24,743 nucleotides of DNA from the NCBI GenBank assembly GCA_028705545.1, contig JAQWDG010000008.1, positions 1 to 24,743 on the forward strand, read 5' to 3'. The notes under the pieces are model-generated. The model saw only the letters and a program-made list of their open reading frames with translations. It was not told the origin of the DNA and searched no databases. This stretch comes from Methanoregula sp. Its GTDB lineage: Archaea > Halobacteriota > Methanomicrobia > Methanomicrobiales > Methanospirillaceae. This document shows, in pieces, positions 16,788 to 24,722 of this stretch. The position numbers and the translations under genes were made by a program. How positions within the stretch are numbered: position 1 is the first letter of the stretch; each line of letters opens with the position of its first letter.

Positions 16788-18602
16788 TTATACGACGTCC
16801 TCTAATCTCAGGCGGGGTGCAATCCCCATGCTCTTCATCTCATCTAAGAGGAGCTTGAATGCGTAACTCATCTCGACCGGGTAGATATCGGTCTCGTTAC
16901 CGCAGGCAAGGCACCGGGTCATGTTGCGCTTGCGGTCAAGCATTGCTACCATCCCGCACCGGGCGCAGACGTATTCCTGCACCTTGTCCGACTCGTCGAG
17001 CAGGCGTTCCTTTAATGCCATGGCGGCGCCGTGGCCGATCATGACATCACGCTCCATTTCACCGAACCGGAGACCTCCTTCACGGGCACGGCCTTCGGTA
17101 GGCTGGCGGGTAAGCACCTGCACCGGTCCGCGGGACCGCGCATGCATCTTGGAACTGACCATGTGGTACAGTTTCTGGTAGTAAATCACACCGATGTAGA
17201 TATCGGCCTTGAATGCCTTGCCGGTATACCCGTCGTACATCACTTCACGGCCGGTATGGGAGTAGCCGAGCTTCTTGAGCGATGCGCGAAGGTCGGCCTC
17301 GCTTTCGCCGCCAAAGGCCGTTGCATTGATCCGGCGGCCTTCGAGCGACCCGACTTTCCCGCCAATCATCTCAAGCATGTGCCCGATAGTCATACGACTC
17401 GGGATGGCATGGGGATTGATGACAAGGTCCGGAGAAAGGCCAGCCTCGGTAAAGGGCATGTCTTCCTGGTTAACGATAAGGCCGATAACCCCTTTCTGCC
17501 CGTGACGCGATGCGAACTTGTCGCCGATTTCCGGAACACGGAGGTCACGGGTGCGCACTTTCACGAGACGCGAGCTGTTCTCGCCCTCGGTAATGATGAC
17601 CGTGTCGACAATCCCGTGTTCGTTGCTCCGCATGGTGACGGATGTATCGCGGCGCTTCTCTTCTGCAATGAGCTCGCCGGTCGGCTCTTCAAGGAACCGG
17701 GGCGGGGACGTCTTCCCGATCAGTACGTCCTTTTCTGCGACAATCGTCTCGGGGTTGATCACACCGTCCTCATCGAGGTTCTTGTACGACTCTGCACCAT
17801 GGGCCCCGCTGACTTCCTCATCCGGGACTTCGATCCGGTCGATCTGGCCGCCGGGGTACCGGCGTTCTTCACCCTCGTAGGTCCTGAAGAAGTGAGAACG
17901 TCCGAGACCGCGGTCGATCGAGGCTTTGTTGAAGATGAGTGCATCTTCAATGTTGTAGCCTTCGTACGAGAGGATGGCTACGACAAAGTTCTGGCCTGCA
18001 GGCCGGTCGTCGGAACCAATCAGTTCGGAGGTCTGGGTGTGGGTAAGCGGTTTCTGCACGTAATGGAGCAGGTGGCCACGGGTATCGGGCCGCAGCTTCA
18101 TGTTTGCCGCGCCAAACCCGAGTGCCTGCTTGACCATCCCGGCACCCATCGTGACACGGGGACTTGCGTTGTGCTCCGGGAACGGGACGTGCGCTGCACC
18201 GATACCGAGAATGAGCGACGGGTCGATCTCAAGGTGGGTGTGCTCGGGCGTGATATCCCCGGGGTTCATCGCGATGTAGAGGTCTTCTTCTTCCTCTGCA
18301 TCCACGAACTCGATCATCCCGTGCTTCACGAAATAGGAGAAGTCGATCTCCTTTTTCGCGAGCTTTTTGATCTCGTCCTCGCTGATAAGGGGCTTCCCGT
18401 CCTTTAAGACGATTAAGGGGCGGCGGGCGCGGCCCCGGTCAGTCAGGAGAACCACATCGCCGTTGAACTCCTTATAGGAGACATTGACCTCCGTGGAGAT
18501 CGCACCCTGCCGGCGCATTGCGCGGATATTTTCCACGAGAGATTTCGGGTCGTCGATAAGGCCGACAAGTGCCCCGTCAACGAAAACACGTGACTTCTTC
18601 AT
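16788..18602 (-). CDS. rpoB1: RNA polymerase subunit B'
   Basis: This 604-residue C-terminal half of the second-largest subunit includes the conserved SRHGQKG motif at residues 365-371 and the C-terminal zinc site CARCG (C546, C549) with CLACG (C564, C567). The split of B into B'' and B' is typical of methanogens and halophiles. The ATG at 18602 overlaps the rpoB'' stop in an ATGA arrangement, which implies translational coupling of the two halves. Confidence 0.98.
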   Translation of the reverse strand: MKKSRVFVDGALVGLIDDPKSLVENIRAMRRQGAISTEVNVSYKEFNGDVVLLTDRGRARRPLIVLKDGKPLISEDEIKKLAKKEIDFSYFVKHGMIEFVDAEEEEDLYIAMNPGDITPEHTHLEIDPSLILGIGAAHVPFPEHNASPRVTMGAGMVKQALGFGAANMKLRPDTRGHLLHYVQKPLTHTQTSELIGSDDRPAGQNFVVAILSYEGYNIEDALIFNKASIDRGLGRSHFFRTYEGEERRYPGGQIDRIEVPDEEVSGAHGAESYKNLDEDGVINPETIVAEKDVLIGKTSPPRFLEEPTGELIAEEKRRDTSVTMRSNEHGIVDTVIITEGENSSRLVKVRTRDLRVPEIGDKFASRHGQKGVIGLIVNQEDMPFTEAGLSPDLVINPHAIPSRMTIGHMLEMIGGKVGSLEGRRINATAFGGESEADLRASLKKLGYSHTGREVMYDGYTGKAFKADIYIGVIYYQKLYHMVSSKMHARSRGPVQVLTRQPTEGRAREGGLRFGEMERDVMIGHGAAMALKERLLDESDKVQEYVCARCGMVAMLDRKRNMTRCLACGNETDIYPVEMSYAFKLLLDEMKSMGIAPRLRLEDVV

Positions 18603-20167
18603 CTGACCTCACCCCGGATCTGTTCCACATTTAAGGTATGGAGGATGCGCATGATCTCCTCTTCGTCATCGACACCCTTGCTGATCTCGACCATCTGTGC
18701 GAAATTCTTCACCAGACCGCAGTTCGGTCCTTCTGGGGTCTCGCTCGGGCAGATCCGGCCCCACTGGGTCGGGTGCAGGTCACGGGCCTCGAAGTGAGGC
18801 TGTGAGCGCGAGAGAGGCGAGATTACCCGGCGCAGGTGCGAGAGTACGGCCATGTGGTCGACACGGTCGAGGAGCTGGGAAACCCCGGTCCTGCCACCCA
18901 CCCAGTTACCGGTAGCGAGCGGGTGGAGGAGACGCTCGGTGAGCACATCGGCGCGGACGGCAGTCGCAATCGAAAGGTCGCGGTGCCGCATGCTTGCACG
19001 TTCGAGCTGGTACTTGATATCACGGGTCAGCCGGTTTAACGAGATCCGGAAGAGGTCCTCCATAAGGTCGCCGGCGAGTTTGAGCCGCTTGTTTGAGTAG
19101 TGATCCTTATCATCGATCCGGCGCTTGTTTAACACGAGATCGAAACAGGCCTCTGCCATACGGCCCAGGAAATGCGCCTTTGCCATCCTGACCGAAGCAA
19201 CTGCTTCTTCGTAGCCTTCGTCACCCTCCTTGAGGGTTGTCGGCAGCGCGTAGTTGAGATGCGGGAGCAGGTAGTTGTCGAGCACGAACTCTGCACGCTT
19301 CTTCTGGTAATCGCGTGTCTGGTTGGGCGCAAGTTTTTTACCCACATACATAACGCCATCCTCAACCGAGTCGCATTCGCTCTCCTCAAGGTTCTGCATC
19401 ATGAACGTGAGGATATCTTCATCGGTCGAGACTGCGTTTACGACCTCCTGGTCGTTGGTCATCCCTAAAGCCCGCATCAGATCGACGAATTTCAGGTGCC
19501 CGGCAACGGACGGGAAAGAAACCTCGAGGAGGTTCTTCTTGTTGCGCTCGACAACGACAAGCGCGCGGTAGCCGCGGAACTGCGAAAACACTTTTGCAAC
19601 GTAGATCCTCTCGTTATACCGCTCGGTGAACTCGGTCATGATCTTATTGGAGGCAAGATCCTCCAGGGTCATGAGCACACGCTCGGTCCCGTTCACGATG
19701 AAATATGCGCCCGGGTCGAATGCGTCCTCGCCGTGGGAGACTCTTTCATCGTCGCTCATGCCGTAAAGGTTGCAGGCAACCGAGCCGACCATGATCGGCA
19801 GCTGTCCGATAGTGGTTGTGATCGGGTCCTGCCGGTCCTCGCCGTGCACGAGTGTCAGGCCCAGCTGGATCGGGGCGGCATACGTGAGGTTGCGAAGGCG
19901 CGCTTCGCTCGGGTATAACTCTGCCTGCGAACCGTCGGCTTCCCGTACGAGCGGTTTTTTGACCTCGATGCTGCCGAGCTCGACCCAGACCGGCTCATTG
20001 TTCTTGCCCCGGTTCTCGATATCGGTCTCGATAATCTTCTGTTCGTTGACCACTTTCTGGAGATTTTCTGTCAGGAAATAGTTAAAGGAGTCAAGCTGGT
20101 GGCGCGCAACATGCTCCCGTGAAAAGTATGCCCTCGATAGAACGCTTCTGTCAATCAGATAGACCAC
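18599..20167 (-). CDS. rpoB2: RNA polymerase subunit B''
   Basis: This 522-residue N-terminal half of the second-largest subunit has the archaeal opening VLSRAYFSREHVARHQLDSF and, near the end, the conserved SQPHFEARDLHPTQWGRICP and SETPEGPNCGLVKNFA segments (fork/rifampicin-region equivalents). Its start is a GTG at 20167, nine bases after rpoH, with a purine-rich AAAGGCCGGGG just before it. No ATG is available near the conserved N-terminus. The stop codon is shared with the rpoB' start by overlap. Confidence 0.97.
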   Translation of the reverse strand: MVYLIDRSVLSRAYFSREHVARHQLDSFNYFLTENLQKVVNEQKIIETDIENRGKNNEPVWVELGSIEVKKPLVREADGSQAELYPSEARLRNLTYAAPIQLGLTLVHGEDRQDPITTTIGQLPIMVGSVACNLYGMSDDERVSHGEDAFDPGAYFIVNGTERVLMTLEDLASNKIMTEFTERYNERIYVAKVFSQFRGYRALVVVERNKKNLLEVSFPSVAGHLKFVDLMRALGMTNDQEVVNAVSTDEDILTFMMQNLEESECDSVEDGVMYVGKKLAPNQTRDYQKKRAEFVLDNYLLPHLNYALPTTLKEGDEGYEEAVASVRMAKAHFLGRMAEACFDLVLNKRRIDDKDHYSNKRLKLAGDLMEDLFRISLNRLTRDIKYQLERASMRHRDLSIATAVRADVLTERLLHPLATGNWVGGRTGVSQLLDRVDHMAVLSHLRRVISPLSRSQPHFEARDLHPTQWGRICPSETPEGPNCGLVKNFAQMVEISKGVDDEEEIMRILHTLNVEQIRGEVR

Positions 20168-20176
20168 CCCCGGCCT

Positions 20177-20428
20177 TTACTTCTTGGGTCTCCTGATCAC
20201 AAGCCGGTAGGCTTCGGCCCTGCCGGCAGTGTGGCTCTTCCGGATAATCCGGATCACATCATCGACCTTGGCGTCGATGGCTTTTACAGCGGGATCGTCA
20301 TGATAGATTTTTGGTAACTGATCGGTTGTAATATGGTAGCGGGAGAGCAGCGCTGAAACCTCCTCCTCGCTCATAAGCTGGTGATCCGGCACCATTACAT
20401 GTGTTAACACATTCAGTTTGGTGCTCAA
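20177..20428 (-). CDS. rpoH: RNA polymerase subunit H
   Basis: This 83-residue homologue of the C-terminal part of eukaryotic Rpb5 has STKLNVLTHVMVPDH, LMSEEEV, a PKIYHDDPAVKAIDAKVDDVIRI core and the terminal YRLVIRRPKK, all characteristic. It stabilises the polymerase and heads the rpo operon as in other Archaea. I chose the TTG at 20428 because the conserved protein begins there and GGGGG precedes it; the longer open frame upstream runs into the tRNA-Lys gene. A hairpin and T-tract lie between that tRNA and this gene. I could not find a convincing TATA in between, so read-through from upstream is possible. Confidence 0.95.
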   Translation of the reverse strand: MSTKLNVLTHVMVPDHQLMSEEEVSALLSRYHITTDQLPKIYHDDPAVKAIDAKVDDVIRIIRKSHTAGRAEAYRLVIRRPKK

Positions 20429-20478
20429 TGAAAAACCCCCATAATGTTGAAACGATTGCCTCTCAGATGCATCACCGC

Positions 20479-20502
20479 AAAAAATCCACGATTGGATCGT
20501 GG
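20479..20502 (-). terminator. Hairpin plus T6 between tRNA-Lys and rpoH
   Basis: On the minus strand CCACGAT and ATCGTGG form a perfect 7-bp stem with a 3-base loop (20486-20502), followed after one A by six T. It begins four bases after the tRNA-Lys 3' end. It looks like an intrinsic terminator or a 3' processing/attenuation signal placed ahead of the polymerase operon. Confidence 0.55.
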
Positions 20503-20505
20503 TAA

Positions 20506-20579
20506 CGGGCCCGGAGGGATTTGAACCCCCGACCACCTGGTTAAAAGCCAGGCGCTCTACCGAACTGAGCTACGAACCC
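20506..20579 (-). tRNA. tRNA-Lys (anticodon TTT)
   Basis: The acceptor stem GGGTTCG pairs with CGGGCCC using two G-T pairs. The D-arm GCTCAGTTCGGTAGAGC is standard. The anticodon stem CCTGG/CCAGG holds CTTTTAA with anticodon TTT, and the T-arm is GGGGG-TTCAAAT-CCCTC. The discriminator is G; CCA is not encoded. It lies on the same strand as, and just upstream of, the rpo operon. Confidence 0.96.
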
Positions 20580-20622
20580 CGGTATAAGTAAGATGTACAG
20601 CATTATTACAACGCAAGAAAAC

Positions 20623-20630
20623 TATATAAA
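20623..20630 (-). promoter_or_regulatory. Consensus TATA box of tRNA-Lys
   Basis: The minus strand reads TTTATATA, the archaeal box A consensus, 44-51 bases before the mature tRNA 5' end. This predicts a start near 20600 and a 5' leader of about 20 bases to be removed by RNase P. Confidence 0.65.
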
Positions 20631-20652
20631 CATTACCCAAGGGCTATTAAAT

Positions 20653-21303
20653 TTATCCTGACGATCCGGTAGGCGGTGCAGCCTTATGAAACAGATCACG
20701 GAGCTCCCGGATCCGCCGCTCGGATAACGCGATCTTGTCTTCAAGAGCACGCACGGCAGTCATCTCTTCAGGAGATGGTGCGCGCCCGGCCCGGTCCCGT
20801 CCGGCCGATGCCCGAAGAACCGTAAGCAGGTTACGGTCAACTTCGATACTCTTGCGCAGCGTACCGTACTCGGTTATAATGGCAGGATCGATGCCGCTTT
20901 CTTCGGCAAGATGCAACTCCTCCTTTATATCATTTCTCCGGGAGAAGATCCGCTGGATCGATTCAAGCAGTTGCGTCGGGTTGACCGGCTTTGAGACAAA
21001 GTCGTCAATACTAAGACTGTGTTCCTGTGCCTCGGCAGGAGTGATCTTCTTTGCAGAGAACATGAGCACCGGGACATCTTTTGTTGCCGGGTTCGCCTTG
21101 ATTTGCTCTAAGGTCTCCCAGCCATCCACGGGTTCCATCATGATATCGAGGAGAATCAGGTCAGGTTTTACCGTCTCAAGAATTTTTAAGCATTCGTCAC
21201 CGCCATGGGCCGGGATAGGTGTATATCCCTTGCGTGACAGGATTGCGGCAAGACCGTCTACGATAAACGGGCTGTCGTCAACGATTAAAATTGTCGTGTC
21301 CAT
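20653..21303 (-). CDS. Response regulator receiver protein with helical C-terminus
   Basis: This 216-residue protein has a receiver domain (1-125) with acidic pair D9-D10, phospho-acceptor D53 in LILLDIMMEP, S83 in the switch position and K105 in the conserved KP. The remaining 90 residues are charged and helical (SERRIRELRDLFHKA), probably coiled coil, with no DNA-binding or enzymatic output domain that I recognise. It may work through protein contacts. It is a close paralogue of the next gene upstream; long stretches around D53 match at the DNA level. The ATG at 21303 is followed at once by strand 1. The spacing to its paralogue is 116 bases. Confidence 0.9.
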   Translation of the reverse strand: MDTTILIVDDSPFIVDGLAAILSRKGYTPIPAHGGDECLKILETVKPDLILLDIMMEPVDGWETLEQIKANPATKDVPVLMFSAKKITPAEAQEHSLSIDDFVSKPVNPTQLLESIQRIFSRRNDIKEELHLAEESGIDPAIITEYGTLRKSIEVDRNLLTVLRASAGRDRAGRAPSPEEMTAVRALEDKIALSERRIRELRDLFHKAAPPTGSSG

Positions 21304-21419
21304 CAGGGAGGCTCCCGGGTACGGCCTGCGGTGTCGGGGCCTGCATATGCTGCACTCCCCATATTGTATGCTGCGGAACTATTCAAAGGTATAACCAATC
21401 GCGCTAGTCACGGCTGTTT

Positions 21420-22049
21420 TTATGCAAGTTTCCCGGACAATTCGGTTTTCAGTTGCTGAAGCCGGGCTTCCTGGAACTTAAGGTTGGTGTCCATGGTCTT
21501 TAAGGCTCGGGAGATATCGTCGCTCACCCGGACCTTGGAATCGTTGAAGTTATAGGTTGTCTCGAGGATCTTCATGAGGCGCTTGTTGACATCGATGCCT
21601 TTTGAAAGCCGGGCATATTCACTGACGAGTTCTTCGTCTGCCCCGGATTGCGCTGCCTTATCGATATCTGCCCGGATATTCTGCCTGCGGCTGAGCACAT
21701 GTTCGATCGCATCGTACAGTTCGCGGTGGGTGATGGGCTTGAGCACGTAATCTTCGATATAGGGGCCGTATTCCTGTGCCTCAGCCGGGGTCAGCTGCTT
21801 TGCAGTAAGCATGAGTACCGGGACATCTTTTGTTGCCGGGTTCTCCTTGATCTTCTCTAATGTCTCCCACCCGTCCATAGGCTCCATCATGATATCGAGG
21901 AGGATAAGATCCGGTGTGACCGTCTTTAGGATTTCCAGGCATTCCTCTCCGCCATAGGCTGCTACCGTACGGTACCCGCCCCGCTCAAGCATCGTCACAA
22001 ACACATCCACGATAAAGGGACTGTCATCGACAACAAGAATCGTATACAC
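21420..22049 (-). CDS. Response regulator receiver protein with coiled-coil C-terminus
   Basis: This 209-residue protein has a receiver domain with D8-D9, phospho-acceptor D52, T82 and K104, all catalytic positions intact. The C-terminal region (about 125-209) is predicted helical or coiled coil and lacks a known output domain. The start is a GTG at 22049, two bases after the Roadblock gene's stop, with GGTGAT as ribosome binding site inside that gene, so the two are translationally coupled. No cognate histidine kinase lies nearby. The coupling suggests that the Roadblock protein and this regulator act together. Confidence 0.92.
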   Translation of the reverse strand: MYTILVVDDSPFIVDVFVTMLERGGYRTVAAYGGEECLEILKTVTPDLILLDIMMEPMDGWETLEKIKENPATKDVPVLMLTAKQLTPAEAQEYGPYIEDYVLKPITHRELYDAIEHVLSRRQNIRADIDKAAQSGADEELVSEYARLSKGIDVNKRLMKILETTYNFNDSKVRVSDDISRALKTMDTNLKFQEARLQQLKTELSGKLA

Positions 22050-22051
22050 CG

Positions 22052-22411
22052 TTACATCACCCGTCCTATTTCTGCAGCGACTGCATTGATCCGGGAGAAG
22101 ACATCCTCCTGCCGTGCAGTACTCTTAAGGACTGCTGCAATAAGAAAATTCTCTCCCGCACCTATGACCATCATGGACGATCCGGCTGCACGTATCGTGA
22201 CCTCTGACAGGTTCTTCATGTCAAGGAGGTGCCCTGCTGATTCGGCAGATGCAAAAAGAGTTGCAGAGAGCGCTCCAAACCAGGGCTCGTTGAATTTCCG
22301 GTCAAAATATTTCCCGACGATAATACCATCTCTTGAGACAAGGGCGCAGCCTGCCACGCCGTCTATGTCCCGTATCTGTTCGACAAATGCTGCACTTTTA
22401 TCCGCAAACAT
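22052..22411 (-). CDS. Roadblock/LC7 domain protein
   Basis: This 119-residue single-domain protein has the Roadblock/LC7 pattern: an N-terminal helix (AAFVEQIRDIDGVAG), strands CALVSRDGIIVGKYF, and a later SSMMVIGAGENFLIAAVL. Members dimerise and regulate small GTPases (MglB-type) or act as scaffolds in prokaryotic signalling and motility; here no GTPase gene is adjacent. It is the first gene of a minus-strand unit with two receiver proteins. The start ATG at 22411 is preceded by GGGGAG ten bases upstream; an AGGA lies right against the start codon. Confidence 0.88.
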   Translation of the reverse strand: MFADKSAAFVEQIRDIDGVAGCALVSRDGIIVGKYFDRKFNEPWFGALSATLFASAESAGHLLDMKNLSEVTIRAAGSSMMVIGAGENFLIAAVLKSTARQEDVFSRINAVAAEIGRVM

Positions 22412-22469
22412 TCCTAAAAGGCTCCCCGGGGTGCTCTACCTGCTCTCATTCATAATTCCTGATAACACC

Positions 22470-22480
22470 ATATATACATA
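22470..22480 (-). promoter_or_regulatory. TATA box of the Roadblock-receiver unit
   Basis: The minus strand reads TATGTATATATGG around these positions, preceded by an A-rich upstream element. The expected transcription start is near 22448, with a leader of about 37 bases. Confidence 0.5.
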
Positions 22481-22983
22481 TCTTTTTTTATTTTTTTACA
22501 GGATGTGACAGGACTGTTTTACCATTCACCGAAAATATCGGCCGGAATGTAAAAAAGGTAAAAATCCGGGTTTTTTACCGGGATCAGGTTATCGGGAAAT
22601 TCCTGGGCATTATGGCTTTTCACCAGGAACCAAATGTGCAAGCTCCCGGTTTATCTTCAGGCTGCCGGTTCCTGATGAAATAAGAAGTGGGTTTTTAGAG
22701 GAGAGCATCGACAGGTGTATCTTACAGAATTGTCGGGATTACAGAAAGGTACTGTGGGTTTTTTATCAGAAACATCCCCGCAAAAGGTTTGCAATATAAT
22801 AAACAGGAATCAACGCCCGGGTTCGCTCTTATTTATTGAATCATGCACTGAGCCGAACACACCTGCAAATACATTTTATTGTATATTGATATTATTAGTA
22901 CAATCGGGATATATTAAACAAAAGCCGGTCCTAATGAGGGGATAATAAGAACCCGGGGGCCGGCCAGTCAGGGTCAGACAGAT
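22481..22983. other. AT-rich spacer with two dyads, no supported gene
   Basis: This is the longest gene-free stretch. It holds GGTAAAAA (22557-22564) with TTTTTACC (22572-22579), and TTCCTGG (22600-22606) with CCAGGAA (22623-22629). Base composition is clearly more AT-rich than the neighbours. An open frame at 22715-22945 has A/T-rich third positions and no family resemblance, so I do not call it. A TATA-like GATATATTAA (about 22908-22917) probably serves the small gene at 22984. Confidence 0.5.
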
Positions 22984-23181
22984 ATGGTACTCGAAAGTTA
23001 CATGGTCGTTTTATTCGGTGCAGTGATCGTTGTCCAGCAGTTCATCATGTACCTGATGTATGTTCGAATCCGCCAGCTTTTACGGGAGATCGATTCGATC
23101 GAGGGCAAAATGAAGATCACCGATCACGAACTCGACAGCCTGATCCAGAAAGTCGAGGAATTCAAGCAGACGGGAATGTAA
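22984..23181 (+). CDS. Small membrane-anchored coiled-coil protein
   Basis: This 65-residue protein has one N-terminal transmembrane helix (about residues 6-27, VVLFGAVIVVQQFIMYLMY) followed by a charged helix with heptad-like spacing (LLREIDSIEGKMKI...LDSLIQKVEEF). It probably sits in the membrane with the coiled coil in the cytoplasm. G/C-rich third codon positions resemble the neighbouring real genes, which supports coding. I recognise no family. There is a weak ribosome site (AGGG about 14 bases upstream). A T7 run at about 23203 follows the stop. It could instead start at the internal ATG for residue 7. Confidence 0.6.
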   Translation: MVLESYMVVLFGAVIVVQQFIMYLMYVRIRQLLREIDSIEGKMKITDHELDSLIQKVEEFKQTGM

Positions 23182-23252
23182 AGATCATATCGACTCGTTT
23201 TCCTTTTTTACAAGAAAGATACATATGGAATCTGCACGAATAGTAAGAGAGC

Positions 23253-23326
23253 GGGGCCATAGGGTAGCCTGGCCATCCTAGGAGACTGGGGGTCTTCTGA
23301 CTCGCGTTCAAATCGCGATGGCCCCA
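23253..23326 (+). tRNA. tRNA-Pro (anticodon GGG)
   Basis: The acceptor stem GGGGCCA pairs with TGGCCCC. The anticodon stem GGAGA/TCTTC encloses CTGGGGG with anticodon GGG, and the T-arm is TCGCG-TTCAAAT-CGCGA. The D-arm is short, as is usual for archaeal tRNA-Pro. The discriminator is A; no CCA is encoded and no intron is seen. A TATA-like AGATACATATGG lies about 30 bases upstream. The DUF89 gene begins 26 bases after it. Confidence 0.93.
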
Positions 23327-23351
23327 TTGTTGTTTTTTGGTGATTTGTGCC

Positions 23352-24206
23352 GTGAAGATTACGGAAACGTGTATCGACTGCCTTGTTTCAAGGGTTGAAA
23401 TGGAATGCGGTCTTGTCGGGGCAGACACGGAAACGACCCGCCGGGTCTCGTCAGCCTGCCGCTCGTACCTTGTCTCCATCAAAGACGATCCCCTCACCCA
23501 CCCGCAGATCGCAAGCCTCGTCCACCACCGGGCTTACGACCTGCTCAACTCGTCAGATCCGTTCCGGGCGCTCAAAAAACAGGGAAATGAGGAAGCACTC
23601 GCGGTCTGCAAAGAAATCCGGCCCACGCTCCACACGTTCCGGGATTATGTGCTCGCTTCAGTCATCGGCAATACCTTCGATTACGGTGTCAAGGGACATA
23701 CGGTCACGGACAATTTCTCTGTTTTTTTCCGGGAAGAATTTGCAAAAGGGCTCGTTATCGATGACACCGACAAGATCCTGCCTCTCGCGAGAAACGTGGT
23801 CTACCTAAGCGACAACTGCGGGGAGATTGTCCTCGACCGGCTCCTGATCCAGTATCTCAAAAAACAGGGCGCACATATCACGCTCGCTGTAAAAGCCCTG
23901 CCGGCGCTCAACGATGCAACCCTTGAGGATGCACGGGCTCTCGGTCTCGACAGGATTGTGGATCTCCTGACCACAAACAGCAAAAAAGCAGAGATCGGCC
24001 TTTGCCCCGAGGTGGCCCCGCATGACCTTGCCGCTGCAATAAAAAACTGCACACTTATTATTGCTAAAGGCATGGCGAATTTCGAATCCCTCTTCGAGCG
24101 AAACGATCTTCCTCCCGTAGCGTACCTGATGGCGGCAAAATGCAGGCCCGTTGCGGACATGGTTCATGTCCCGGTCGGTTCAAAGGTTGTACTCCTTAAA
24201 GAGTAA
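23352..24206 (+). CDS. DUF89 / ARMT1-like damage-control phosphatase family
   Basis: From the GTG at 23352 this 284-residue protein opens KITETCIDCLVSR, the archaeal DUF89 N-terminus with its cysteine pair. It has the family motif DNCGE at 154-158 and KGMANFES from 239, which in characterised relatives bind the divalent metal and phosphate. DUF89 proteins are metal-dependent phosphatases proposed to remove damaged or excess phosphometabolites; the physiological substrate here is unknown. The GTG is favoured over upstream TTG/GTG codons because GGTGA lies eight bases before it and the conserved N-terminus starts there. It sits close behind tRNA-Pro and may be partly read through from it. Confidence 0.9.
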   Translation: MKITETCIDCLVSRVEMECGLVGADTETTRRVSSACRSYLVSIKDDPLTHPQIASLVHHRAYDLLNSSDPFRALKKQGNEEALAVCKEIRPTLHTFRDYVLASVIGNTFDYGVKGHTVTDNFSVFFREEFAKGLVIDDTDKILPLARNVVYLSDNCGEIVLDRLLIQYLKKQGAHITLAVKALPALNDATLEDARALGLDRIVDLLTTNSKKAEIGLCPEVAPHDLAAAIKNCTLIIAKGMANFESLFERNDLPPVAYLMAAKCRPVADMVHVPVGSKVVLLKE

Positions 24207-24259
24207 AGGCCAAAGAAAAAGTTCCATAATGTTTTAACTGCCCGGGCCCATCATTACTC

Positions 24260-24715
24260 ATGGTACTTCTTGAAGGAATGGCACTGGGATGGCTGCTGAT
24301 TGTCATCGGGGCCATCCTGCTCCTGGTCGAAGTGCACAGCCCGGGTTTTTTTGCCACAGTTCCGGCAACCGTTCTGATCATCCTCGGTATCCTGCTCCTG
24401 TTGGGAATTGACATCTTCAATTCCGGCTGGGGCGTTATAATCGGTGTGGTCGCAGCCCTCTGCGCCGCAGGAGTCACCGTGTGGATGTACAGCCGCATCA
24501 CACCGGAGGGGAGCCCGACTACCATCAGCCGGGACTCGCTCATCGGCAAAGAGGGGCAGGTCATTGTCGATATCGACGCGACAACGATCAAAGGCAAGGT
24601 CCGGATCGGTTCGACGGAATGGAGCGCCCATTCAAACGGCGCAATAATCCCCAAAGGGAAGACCGTGAGGGTCGTCGATTCCGAGGGCGTCCATATTGTT
24701 GTAGAGGAGGTTTGA
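24260..24715 (+). CDS. NfeD-like membrane protein
   Basis: This 151-residue protein has three predicted transmembrane helices (about 8-25, 30-50, 58-78) and a C-terminal soluble beta domain (about 90-150; SLIGKEGQVIVDID, GKVRIGSTEWSAHS) that fits the OB-fold of NfeD. It is the short form without the ClpP-like protease domain. NfeD proteins pair with SPFH/stomatin proteins in membrane microdomains, and the next gene starts 7 bases after the stop. The ATG at 24260 has a very short upstream leader and TATA-like CATAATGTTTTAA about 30 bases before it. Confidence 0.87.
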   Translation: MVLLEGMALGWLLIVIGAILLLVEVHSPGFFATVPATVLIILGILLLLGIDIFNSGWGVIIGVVAALCAAGVTVWMYSRITPEGSPTTISRDSLIGKEGQVIVDIDATTIKGKVRIGSTEWSAHSNGAIIPKGKTVRVVDSEGVHIVVEEV

Positions 24716-24722
24716 GTAAACC

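Noticed and set aside
21306..21316. GGGAG/CTCCC symmetry in front of the second receiver gene
   Set aside because: The arms are separated by one base so no hairpin can form; it is more simply the Shine-Dalgarno area.
22715..22945. 76-codon open frame in the AT-rich spacer
   Set aside because: Third codon positions are A/T-rich unlike all real genes here, there is no ribosome binding site and no recognisable domain.
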